Of a stretch of DNA of 5,770 bases, positions 1-5,614 are shown piece by piece. Source of the stretch: Bacteroidales bacterium UBA4417. Lineage in GTDB: Bacteria; Bacteroidota; Bacteroidia; Bacteroidales; UBA4417. The notes beneath the pieces are model-generated. The model did not search any database. It worked only from the letters and a program-made list of their open reading frames with translations, and was not told the origin of the DNA. The stretch lies in contig DGQJ01000042.1 in assembly GCA_002389705.1 (NCBI GenBank), positions 7,940-13,709 on the forward strand, read 5' to 3'. The position numbers and the translations under genes were made by a program. Every line of letters begins with the position of its first letter. Position 1 is the first letter of the stretch.

Positions 1-456
1 TACCTGAGGAAAAATTTACACATTCCCCTGGTAATTGCAGGCCGGCCAACCGAATACATGATCGAGATCAACGATTACCTGCGGAAACAGCAGGCCGGTG
101 AGCGGGTTCTTTTCAGGCACAACATCGAAACTGCCGATTTACCGGCGCTGTACCAGTCGGCGCATCTCTTTGTTTATCCTTCGGTGTTCGAAGGCTTTGG
201 CATCCCGATACTGGAAGCCCTGTACTCAGGCGTGCCGGTTATTACCAGCACAGGCAGTTGTTTTGCCGAAACCGGTGGCGATGCAGCTCTGTATTGCGAT
301 CCTTACAATGATGAACAGCTTTCGGAACTGATGAGCCAGATTTTAAATGACCCGAATACCCGAGCTGCAATGATAGACAAAGGTTATAAATATGCTTCCC
401 GTTTTGATGAAGAAAAGGTGGCTAAAAACCTGGTGAAAGTATATGCTTCGCTTTAA
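1..456 (+). CDS. Glycosyltransferase, GT4-like (group 1), C-terminal part only
   Basis: This is the 3' end of a gene that starts before the window; the reading frame is open from base 1 (YLRKNLHIPLVIAGRPTEYM...) to the TAA at 454-456, so the ATG at 58 is internal. The visible 151 residues form the nucleotide-sugar-binding Rossmann domain of a GT-B retaining glycosyltransferase. The diagnostic signs are the block LPALYQSAHLFVYPSVFEGF, the E-x7-E motif in FEGFGIPILEA (Glu codons at 190-192 and 214-216), the following GVPVITS, and the C-terminal helices with ALYCDP and NDPNTRAAM. Known members transfer a sugar from a nucleotide donor to a lipid-linked or surface glycan on the cytoplasmic face of the membrane. 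The acceptor and sugar cannot be told from this half. The gene ends 54 bases before the next ORF, so co-transcription with it is possible. Confidence 0.93.
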   Translation, partial: YLRKNLHIPLVIAGRPTEYMIEINDYLRKQQAGERVLFRHNIETADLPALYQSAHLFVYPSVFEGFGIPILEALYSGVPVITSTGSCFAETGGDAALYCDPYNDEQLSELMSQILNDPNTRAAMIDKGYKYASRFDEEKVAKNLVKVYASL

Positions 457-510
457 GTCAAAAAAATATTCCGTTTACAAACCCAATCCCAAGTTTATTG
501 TTAATTAAAC

Positions 511-1080
511 ATGAATTTCGACGACGATATACAAAAATCATTAGAAGTACTCCGGTCGGGAGGTACACTTTTGTATCCAACCGATACCATCTGGGGCATA
601 GGCTGCGATGCCACCAACAGGCAGGCTGTGCAGAAAATTTACAGCATCAAAAGCCGTTCGGAAGCAAAGAGCCTGATCATATTGCTCGATGATTTCGAAA
701 AATTATCAACTTATGTTGAGATTGTGCCTGAAATTACCAGCGACCTGCTGGCCAGCATTACAAACCCGGTAACTATCATTTATTCCAATGCACGCCGGCT
801 GGCGCCCAATGTGGTTGCCTCTGATGGTACCATTGCTATCCGGATAGTAAAAGATGACTTTTGTAAAGAACTAATCAGGCAGTTCGGTAAACCCATTGTT
901 TCAACTTCGGCAAACATGTCGGGATTTGAAGCACCTGCGATCTTCAGCCAGGTTACTGACGATATCAAAGATGCCGTCGACTATATCGTTTCGTACAAAC
1001 AGGATTATTACACCATAGCAAAGCCCTCCACCATTATCAGGTTACGCGAAGACGGAATGTATACCATTATCAGGGGATAA
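511..1080 (+). CDS. tsaC: Threonylcarbamoyl-AMP synthase (TsaC/YrdC/Sua5 family)
   Basis: A complete 189-residue protein of the short (YrdC-only) form, without the extra C-terminal Sua5 domain. Family signs are PTDTIWGIGCDA at residues 23-34, the KSR...K block at 47-53 (usually KxR...K, ligand of ATP and carbonate/threonine), NPVTII near 86-91, and STSAN at 131-135. The enzyme makes threonylcarbamoyl-AMP from threonine, bicarbonate and ATP in the cytoplasm. This is the first step of N6-threonylcarbamoyladenosine (t6A37) formation on tRNAs reading ANN codons. The start is the ATG at 511; another ATG at 498 is in a different frame. No Shine-Dalgarno is visible (TTAATTAAAC precedes the ATG), as is usual in Bacteroidota. 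I see no clear promoter in the 54-base gap, so it may be read from the glycosyltransferase transcript. Paralogous YciO/YwlC-type proteins share the fold, so exact function is inferred from the motifs. Confidence 0.92.
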   Translation: MNFDDDIQKSLEVLRSGGTLLYPTDTIWGIGCDATNRQAVQKIYSIKSRSEAKSLIILLDDFEKLSTYVEIVPEITSDLLASITNPVTIIYSNARRLAPNVVASDGTIAIRIVKDDFCKELIRQFGKPIVSTSANMSGFEAPAIFSQVTDDIKDAVDYIVSYKQDYYTIAKPSTIIRLREDGMYTIIRG

Positions 1081-1132
1081 AACAGGCTACCAGCGGTATT
1101 TTCAGGCTTTATTAGTTTTGGTTACGAACAAT

Positions 1133-1166
1133 TTTGTTAGTAAGTCGTTAATTTTATTTAACTTTA
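1133..1166 (+). promoter_or_regulatory. Candidate Bacteroidota-type promoter of the E1 alpha-beta gene
   Basis: TTTG at 1133-1136 and TAACTTTA at 1159-1166 are separated by 22 bases. They fit the -33 TTG / -7 TAnnTTTG promoter known for the primary sigma factor of Bacteroidota, except that the last base of the -7 box is A instead of G. A start of transcription near 1172 would leave only a very short leader before the ATG at 1185. The 104-base gap after the previous gene supports separate transcription. Confidence 0.5.
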
Positions 1167-1184
1167 GGAAAACTTTATAAACTA

Positions 1185-3230
1185 ATGGAAAAGCGTATTG
1201 AATATAAGCTTGATACTGTTGACAAAGCTACATTACAAAAATGGTATTCACTCATGGTGCTCGGGCGCAAACTCGACGAGCGCGCACCCAATTACCTGAA
1301 ACAAGCCCTGGGCTGGTCGTATCATGCTCCTTATGCCGGGCACGACGGAATTCAGCTGGCCATCGGCCAGACTTTTAACCGGGAAACCGATCATTTATTT
1401 CCGTACTACCGCGATATGCTTACGGCCATTTCGGCCGGTCTTACTGCCGAAGAAATTATCCTGAACGGAATTTCGAAAGCCGGTGATGTGGCAGGCGGTG
1501 GCAGGCATATGTCGAACCACTTCGCAAAACCCGAATGGAACATCCATAATGTTTCGTCGGCAACGGGTAACCATACCCTGCACGCCGTTGGTGTTGCCAG
1601 GGCAATCAAAAGATATGGCGGCAAAGGGGTTGCAATCAGTTCGCAAGGAGAATCGTCGACTTCCGAGGGCTATGTTTACGAAGCCATCAACGGCGCCAGC
1701 AATGAGAAACTGCCGGTTGTTTTTGTATTCCAGGATAACCGTTACGGTATATCGGTGCCGCAGCGCGATCAGTCGGCCAATGCAGTTGCCGCTGATAATT
1801 TCAAGGGATTTAAAAACCTGCGCATTATTCATTGCGATGGTAAAAATATTTTTGCCTCGATGAATGCCATGGAAATGGCCAAACGCCATGCCATCGAAAA
1901 GCAGGAACCCGTTATTGTTCATGCCAGCTGCGTGCGTATTCACTCCCACTCCAATTCGGACAAGCACGAGCTGTACCGCGACGAAAACGAGCGCCATTGC
2001 GCCAAAGCCGCTGATCCCCTCGACAGGTTCCGGGTTATTTTACTGCATTCGGGCAGGTTTACCGAAGAAGAACTGAAGGCACTCGACGAACAGGCACAAA
2101 AAGAAATGATGGATGCACACCGCAAGGTGCTTGCTTCAGCCGATCCCGACCCGGCATCAATTTTTAACTTTGTGTACCCTGAGGCTTATGTTCCGGCAAA
2201 ATTTCCCGATGGCACCCATAGCCAGAAAGAAGGCCAGTCGCTTAAATTTATTCAGGCCCTGAACGAAACCTTAAAAGAGGAATTCAGGCTGAACCCCGAT
2301 ACTTTTCTTTGGGGGCAGGATGTAGCCAATAAGGATAAGGGCGGCATTTTTAATGTTACCAAGGGCATGCAACAGGAATTTGGCATTGAGCGTATTTTCA
2401 ACGGCCCCATAGCCGAAGATTTTATACTGGGAACCGCCAACGGCATGAGCCGCTACAATGACAAAATAAGGATTGTGGTCGAAGGCGCCGAATTTGCTGA
2501 TTATTTCTGGCCGGCCATGGAGCAATACATTGAATTGTCGCACGACTACTGGCGCAGCAACGGCGCTTTTTCGCCCAATGTAACCATACGGCTTGCCTCG
2601 GGCGGATATATCGGCGGCGGATTGTACCATTCGCAGAATATTGAAGGATCGCTGGCAGCCATACCCGGAGTACGTATTGTGTGTCCTTCGTTTGCCGATG
2701 ATGCTGCAGGGCTGCTGCGCACTTCCATACGCTCAAAAGGCCCGACCCTTTTTCTTGAGCCCAAGGCGCTGTACAACGACCCCGTTGCCGAAACCATTGT
2801 CCCCGAAGGTTTCGAGGTTCCGTTCGGTAAAGCGCGTACCCGCCGCGAAGGGAAAGACATGAGCATTATCACCTATGGGAACACCACCCATATGTGCCTT
2901 GCCGTAGCTGAGCGTATACAAACCGAAACCGGTAAAAGCCTCGAAGTGATTGATATTCGATCGCTGATACCGCTTGATAAAGACGCCATACTGCAGAGCG
3001 TTGAAAAAACCGGCAGGGCGTTGGTAGTGCATGAAGATAAAGTTTTCGGAGGCTTTGGAGGCGAAATAGCAGCCATGATCTCGAACGAAGGCTTTCAATT
3101 TCTGGATGCGCCGGTACGCCGGGTTGGCTCTACCTTTACCCCGGTAGGGTTTAACCGAATCCTCGAAAAAGCCATACTTCCCGACCAGGAGCGTATTTAC
3201 AACGCGGCAAAGGAACTGCTGGAATACTGA
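1185..3230 (+). CDS. Fused 2-oxoacid dehydrogenase E1 component, alpha and beta subunits in one chain
   Basis: A 681-residue thiamine-pyrophosphate enzyme that joins E1 alpha (about residues 15-330) to E1 beta (about 350-680). E1 decarboxylates a 2-oxoacid and passes the acyl group to lipoyl-E2. Branched-chain 2-oxoacids are my first guess for the substrate; pyruvate cannot be excluded. In the alpha half, the TPP/Mg motif reads G155-E156-S157 followed by STSEG, with the partner N185 in QDNRYGISVP. The usual GDG is therefore GES; human BCKDHA also has Glu at this second position. The conserved His loop is RIHSHSNSD (H253, H255). In the beta half are GPIAED (catalytic-type E411), FADYFWPAMEQ, GGGLYHSQ (H482) and the transketolase C-terminal domain from GKARTRREGKD (about 548). 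The length equals that of separate alpha plus beta subunits. No E2 or E3 gene is adjacent. A terminator lies 190 bases downstream. Confidence 0.93.
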   Translation: MEKRIEYKLDTVDKATLQKWYSLMVLGRKLDERAPNYLKQALGWSYHAPYAGHDGIQLAIGQTFNRETDHLFPYYRDMLTAISAGLTAEEIILNGISKAGDVAGGGRHMSNHFAKPEWNIHNVSSATGNHTLHAVGVARAIKRYGGKGVAISSQGESSTSEGYVYEAINGASNEKLPVVFVFQDNRYGISVPQRDQSANAVAADNFKGFKNLRIIHCDGKNIFASMNAMEMAKRHAIEKQEPVIVHASCVRIHSHSNSDKHELYRDENERHCAKAADPLDRFRVILLHSGRFTEEELKALDEQAQKEMMDAHRKVLASADPDPASIFNFVYPEAYVPAKFPDGTHSQKEGQSLKFIQALNETLKEEFRLNPDTFLWGQDVANKDKGGIFNVTKGMQQEFGIERIFNGPIAEDFILGTANGMSRYNDKIRIVVEGAEFADYFWPAMEQYIELSHDYWRSNGAFSPNVTIRLASGGYIGGGLYHSQNIEGSLAAIPGVRIVCPSFADDAAGLLRTSIRSKGPTLFLEPKALYNDPVAETIVPEGFEVPFGKARTRREGKDMSIITYGNTTHMCLAVAERIQTETGKSLEVIDIRSLIPLDKDAILQSVEKTGRALVVHEDKVFGGFGGEIAAMISNEGFQFLDAPVRRVGSTFTPVGFNRILEKAILPDQERIYNAAKELLEY

Positions 3231-3247
3231 GAGGTGGTTTCTTGGGA

Positions 3248-3345
3248 TGGAAGTGGGATGTGGGATGTGGGATGTTGGATGTCGGAAGGGGAATGTCGGA
3301 AGTCGGAAGACCGAAGACCGGAGACGGAAGTCGGAAGACCGGAGT
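3248..3345 (+). repeat. Degenerate heptanucleotide tandem repeat, about 14 units in perfect 7-base register
   Basis: Reading from 3248 in steps of seven gives TGGAAGT, GGGATGT three times (3255-3275), TGGATGT, CGGAAGG, GGAATGT, CGGAAGT, CGGAAGA, CCGAAGA, CCGGAGA, CGGAAGT, CGGAAGA and CCGGAGT. The consensus is nGGA(A/T)G(A/T) and there is no insertion or deletion over 98 bases. Units of the GGGATGT type cluster on the left and CGGAAGA/CCGGAGA types on the right, which suggests spread by slippage of neighbouring units. The tract starts 17 bases after the E1 stop codon and lies upstream of the terminator, so it should form part of the E1 mRNA 3' end. An open frame on the minus strand here (PTS-rich) is only a by-product of the repeat. 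Function is unknown. Confidence 0.9.
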
Positions 3346-3419
3346 TCCTCGCATAGTTAACAAACGACTGGTCTAAATTAATTTAAAGTCAATTTCAGAT
3401 AGTTAATTTAAACCTATAG

Positions 3420-3454
3420 AAATCATGCCTTCCGCTGCGGTTGGCATGATTTTT
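3420..3454 (+). terminator. Rho-independent terminator
   Basis: AAATCATGCC (3420-3429) and GGCATGATTT (3443-3452) form a perfect 10-bp inverted repeat. The apical part TTCCGCTGCGGTT can add a 3-bp CCG/CGG stem around a CTG triloop across a TT/TT internal loop. A T-rich run follows (ATTTTTAATTTT to 3460). It sits 190 bases after the E1 stop and before the accessory block, so it most likely ends E1 transcription and insulates the downstream genes. The opposite strand lacks an equally good T run. Confidence 0.85.
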
Positions 3455-3520
3455 AATTTTATGGGGTACATAGTTATTTATTTTATAGGCTTTGTAATAT
3501 AAAAATTTGAAAAAGTGGAA

Positions 3521-3549
3521 TATATTTGTTTGATATTAACTAGTTACCA
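3521..3549 (+). promoter_or_regulatory. -7 promoter box plus possible element remnant before the first orphan gene
   Basis: TATATTTG at 3521-3528 matches the -7 consensus TAnnTTTG exactly; no good TTG lies 19-22 bases upstream, so promoter strength is uncertain. TAACTAGTTACCA follows at 3537-3549. The same two parts occur in element B, as TATATTTG at 4937-4944 and TAACGTTACCA at 4996-5006, but there they are 51 bases apart instead of 8. I infer a possible truncated fourth copy of the intergenic element. The similarity is short, so chance is not excluded. Confidence 0.4.
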
Positions 3550-3575
3550 GCAAGGCTAAAAAAACACACGAGACA

Positions 3576-4061
3576 ATGACTAAACAGACAACTGACCAAA
3601 CTGGAATTTACCAATTACTTGACATTAAACCAGAATCGAGTAAAATGCTTTTTTTGTTATTGCCACCTATTTATGCTTTGTGGCTTTTAGCAATTGGGAG
3701 CAGACTTCTACAGAAACAAAATAAATCTGTCAATGTATTTACTTTTGTTGCTTCCGTGACTGTTTTACTTTTTACTTATATTTTTTTCGTCATTCCAATA
3801 TTACAAAACATAGGAATAGCGATTGTAGTTACCGGCGAACGCGTTTTACCTCTGATTCTTTCTTTCTTTTTCTTTTGGTTTTCAACGACTGGAATGCTAA
3901 CAAGCCTAATAGTAAAGTACGACAGACAGAAAACACCTGACTATAACTATACAATGGCGAATGCATTTGACTACGTTTTCAGATTCTTTGCATTCTTTTT
4001 TTGGCCATTTACAATTTGGTCATTTCAAAAGAAAGTGAATGAATACAATGACAGAAAATAA
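3576..4061 (+). CDS. Orphan integral membrane protein with four predicted helices
   Basis: 161 residues, family not recognised. After a polar N-terminus (1-23) there are four hydrophobic stretches at about 24-42, 54-76, 90-113 and 134-150, including a striking run LPLILSFFFFWF and a second Phe/Trp-rich run FRFFAFFFWPF. The segment between helices 3 and 4 (KYDRQKTPDYNYTMANAF) is polar, and the C-terminus is basic (QKKVNEYNDRK). The even number of helices and charged ends predict both termini on the same side of the inner membrane. I see no catalytic motif. The start is ATG 3576, with only a weak purine stretch (CACGAGACA) before it. The gene is much richer in A+T than the E1 gene and is followed by intergenic element A ten bases after its stop. 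It is likely an accessory cassette gene; function is unknown. Confidence 0.8.
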   Translation: MTKQTTDQTGIYQLLDIKPESSKMLFLLLPPIYALWLLAIGSRLLQKQNKSVNVFTFVASVTVLLFTYIFFVIPILQNIGIAIVVTGERVLPLILSFFFFWFSTTGMLTSLIVKYDRQKTPDYNYTMANAFDYVFRFFAFFFWPFTIWSFQKKVNEYNDRK

Positions 4062-4070
4062 AGCCCTGCT

Positions 4071-4191
4071 GGTAATAAACGCTATAGCAAATGCGGGCAT
4101 GCATGTTCGTTGAAACATTTGGAATCTTTACATATATTTGCTTTGGCTGACGGTTGAGCAACAATCTAACCTCGCACATGCTATTGCCTCA
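4071..4191. repeat. Intergenic element copy A: imperfect inverted repeat with promoter in the loop
   Basis: The most complete of three related copies. The left half (4071-4117, starting GGTAATAAAC) matches copy C 5535-5581 at 38 of 47 ungapped positions. The right half (4133-4191, starting TATATTTG) matches copy B 4937-4995 at 47 of 59 ungapped positions. The left arm GCTATAGCAAATGCGGGC (4081-4098) is the imperfect reverse complement of 4170-4187 (13 of 18 pairs, with one additional G-T). The arms enclose about 70 bases. It lies between two orphan genes and carries the candidate promoter for the second. Confidence 0.8.
4110..4140 (+). promoter_or_regulatory. Candidate promoter inside element A
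   Basis: TTG at 4110-4112 and TATATTTG at 4133-4140 are spaced by exactly 20 bases, a good match to the Bacteroidota -33/-7 promoter. The predicted transcript starts near 4147 and leads to the ATG at 4213. It would contain only the right arm of the element, whereas read-through RNA from the previous gene would contain both arms. Confidence 0.6.
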
Positions 4192-4212
4192 GCCTTTAGC
4201 AAAAATTATTGC

Positions 4213-4845
4213 ATGCAACAAAAACTATTAGTTATACTTATTGCCCTTCTGGTTTCATCCTTTACGTATGACTTCTACATATCAACTTTTCCTAAAAATG
4301 AGAATGAGAAAATTTTGTTGATTGAATATAAAGAGCATAGCACCTGCAGGGTTTTAAAAGATTACAATAAAATAAAAAACAGAGAATCTGATTCCTGTTT
4401 CGAATTTAAAGACATCTTAGCTGATTATTCAATGTATGAAAAATCTAACAGGGTTTTATCTTTCTACAGTAATTTCAAACTAGCGGACTCAACCAGGATT
4501 CTTTTCTGGGAATATGGCAATAACAGGGATGTAAATCTCCCTTATAAACATTCGAATATAACTTGGAATTGTTTTTTAAATGATTCGGTTGTTGAATTTA
4601 CTTTGAATAATAAAGAGCACATATTAGTTCCTGGTCAGTTTTTTAATGACTCTTCAATCACGATTGTTAAATCAAGAAATGAATTACTTCAATATACCAC
4701 AGTATATTTTATTCGTAATCAGGGACTTATTTACAGGAAAGATGTGCTTGACTACAGGCAAATACTTGATAGAGAATTCGAACAAACCAGGATCCGGGAT
4801 AGTATTGATATACATGACCTGAATCAACTTGAAGACAAGAAATAA
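4213..4845 (+). CDS. Orphan exported or membrane-anchored protein
   Basis: 210 residues from ATG 4213; family not recognised. The N-terminus MQQK is followed by a hydrophobic stretch LLVILIALLVSSFTY (residues 5-19), which fits a signal peptide or single anchor. There is no lipobox Cys, so it is probably not a lipoprotein. The rest is polar and of mixed charge, with short beta-like segments (EKILLIEYK, TRILFWEYG, TVYFIRNQGLIY) and a charged tail rich in Asp, Glu and Arg, so it should lie outside the cytoplasm. The frame is open back to a TTG at 4138, but that codon is part of the TATATTTG promoter box and the intervening bases are element A, so ATG 4213 is the likely start. The gene is AT-rich like its neighbours. 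Function is unknown. Confidence 0.75.
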   Translation: MQQKLLVILIALLVSSFTYDFYISTFPKNENEKILLIEYKEHSTCRVLKDYNKIKNRESDSCFEFKDILADYSMYEKSNRVLSFYSNFKLADSTRILFWEYGNNRDVNLPYKHSNITWNCFLNDSVVEFTLNNKEHILVPGQFFNDSSITIVKSRNELLQYTTVYFIRNQGLIYRKDVLDYRQILDREFEQTRIRDSIDIHDLNQLEDKK

Positions 4846-4876
4846 CTGTAGCTCCTTTCGCGCGAATAATTTTTTC

Positions 4877-5006
4877 TGACGCGTGCCGGGAGTAAAATAC
4901 TGTGTCCGGCGGGTTTATGTTGGCCGTTAAATACTTTATATTTGTGCTGGCTGACAGTTTAGCAACAATTTAATCCCGCACTTGCCATAGCGTCATAACG
5001 TTACCA
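4877..5006. repeat. Intergenic element copy B, left arm shortened
   Basis: The right half (4937-4995) matches element A 4133-4191 without gaps at 47 of 59 positions, and it ends in TAACGTTACCA (4996-5006). The right arm (4975-4995) reads CCCGCACTTGCCATAGCGTC plus A. The left arm TGACGCGTGCCGGG (4877-4890) matches the reverse complement of that arm at both ends (TGACGC and GTGC/GGG) but lacks eight bases in the middle. A small extra inverted repeat, GCCGG 4885-4889 with CCGGC 4906-4910, lies inside. The full right end, read in reverse complement, starts GGTAA like the left ends of copies A and C. Confidence 0.72.
4937..4944 (+). promoter_or_regulatory. Candidate -7 box inside element B
   Basis: TATATTTG matches TAnnTTTG exactly and is at the same place in the element as in copy A. 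Twenty bases upstream the sequence is TTT rather than TTG; the nearest TTG is only 14 bases away, so the -33 part is weak. It points toward the gene starting at 5019. Confidence 0.45.
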
Positions 5007-5018
5007 CACATTTTATTT

Positions 5019-5522
5019 ATGAAGACAGAACATAAACTCGAATTTTGCAAAACAATTGAACCGGTAAAACAATCAAGATGGTTTTATCTCCAATCTGTTT
5101 TGACAGCTATTGTTTGTTTTGTCATTATTCCAGACTTAGCAATCGGAATTTTGATTTTCATGTTTATGATTGGACTTCCAATAAAATTTCAGATAATTCT
5201 TCATTTGAACTTTTACTTGCATGACAAGAATATTAAAGTTGAAATAAATTACGGGAATAGAATTATGACATATACCAACCAGACAGAAAAGCTTGAAATA
5301 CCGTTTGAAAACATAACATTATTGAAGAGATTTCAAGGAAGCAAGTATCCAAAACCATTTGATTATTATACAATTCCTTCGAACTTTTATCATTATACTG
5401 TTATTGAAACCTCTGACAATCAGAAAGTCAAATTTTCAGATTTTGTGAAAGAAGAAATTGGAATCCACTACATTAAGAAAAAGAAAATTGTAATACCTTT
5501 TTTAAACCTAATAATTGACTGA
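5019..5522 (+). CDS. Orphan two-helix membrane protein, possible PH-like cytoplasmic domain
   Basis: 167 residues. A short N-terminal tail is followed by two close hydrophobic segments (about 22-38 and 40-56) and then a soluble part (about 63-155). The soluble part alternates short strands: NFYLHDKNIKVEIN, RIMTYTNQ, EKLEIPFENITLLKRF, FYHYTVIETSDNQKVKF. A hydrophobic hairpin followed by such strands, with IPFENI before a basic loop, resembles bacterial PH-like (bPH/DUF304-type) membrane proteins. This is a fold-level impression, not a firm family assignment. The end is basic then hydrophobic (KKKKIVIPFLNLII). Start ATG 5019 lies 12 bases after the end of element B; no Shine-Dalgarno is seen. 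The gene is AT-rich and followed by element C after 12 bases. Partner and function are unknown. Confidence 0.78.
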   Translation: MKTEHKLEFCKTIEPVKQSRWFYLQSVLTAIVCFVIIPDLAIGILIFMFMIGLPIKFQIILHLNFYLHDKNIKVEINYGNRIMTYTNQTEKLEIPFENITLLKRFQGSKYPKPFDYYTIPSNFYHYTVIETSDNQKVKFSDFVKEEIGIHYIKKKKIVIPFLNLIID

Positions 5523-5534
5523 AGAAAAACGTGA

Positions 5535-5614
5535 GGTAATAAACACTCCAGCAAATACAAGTATGCATGTTTGTTGCAACAACTGAAATCCGGCAAACCA
5601 CTTTAGCCCGCTTG
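5535..5614. repeat. Intergenic element copy C, internally deleted
   Basis: The left half (5535-5581, starting GGTAATAAAC and containing AGCAAAT and ATGCATGTT) matches element A 4071-4117 at 38 of 47 positions. The next part, GGCAAACCACTTTAGCCCGC (5592-5611), resembles the region of B that reads AGCAACAATTTAATCCCGC. About 30 bases that hold the TATATTTG box in A and B are missing between the halves, and the right arm after CCCGC loses similarity. A perfect palindrome TTGTTGCAACAA lies at 5571-5582. The right limit is approximate. Confidence 0.65.

Larger units (their letters stand above)
3231..3575. other. Gene-free spacer between conserved and accessory blocks
   Basis: These 345 bases hold no credible gene. 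In order they contain the 7-base degenerate repeat tract (3248-3345), AT-rich DNA without recognised features (3346-3419), a strong terminator (3420-3454), further AT-rich DNA (3455-3520), and a promoter-like box with a GTTACCA motif (3521-3549) leading to the ATG at 3576. Base composition falls from GC-rich to AT-rich across the terminator, which marks the border of the accessory block. Confidence 0.8.

Noticed and set aside
1085..1105. Small hairpin TACC-AGC-GGTA followed by TTTTC after the TsaC gene
   Set aside because: A 4-bp stem is too weak for a confident terminator call, and the T run is short.
1395..1997. 200-codon open frame on the minus strand
   Set aside because: It lies entirely opposite the E1 gene, whose motifs prove the + frame. 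Long antisense frames are expected there from codon usage.
3248..3345. CRISPR array
   Set aside because: Units are 7 bases with no spacers, and there are no cas genes nearby.
3151..3363. Minus-strand frame with PTS-type repeats
   Set aside because: The repeats are the translation of the 7-base DNA tract read in three frames over 21 bases, and it also overlaps the E1 C-terminus. No sign of a real gene.
4138..4212. N-terminal extension of the second orphan gene from TTG 4138
   Set aside because: The TTG is the end of the TATATTTG promoter box, and the 75 bases that follow are element A, conserved in copy B where they are not coding. ATG 4213 directly precedes a hydrophobic signal-like stretch.
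4071..5006. Elements A and B as classical integron attC sites
   Set aside because: They are imperfect hairpins between unrelated small genes, as attC sites are. However, the right end GTTACCA does not fit the core site GTTRRRY, no matching RYYYAAC was found at the left ends, and no integron integrase is in the window. A functional analogy remains possible, so I report them only as a repeat family.
3576..5522. Toxin-antitoxin or insertion-sequence interpretation of the accessory block
   Set aside because: No overlapping small gene pair, no recognisable toxin or antitoxin motif, no transposase motif, and no target-site duplication was seen.
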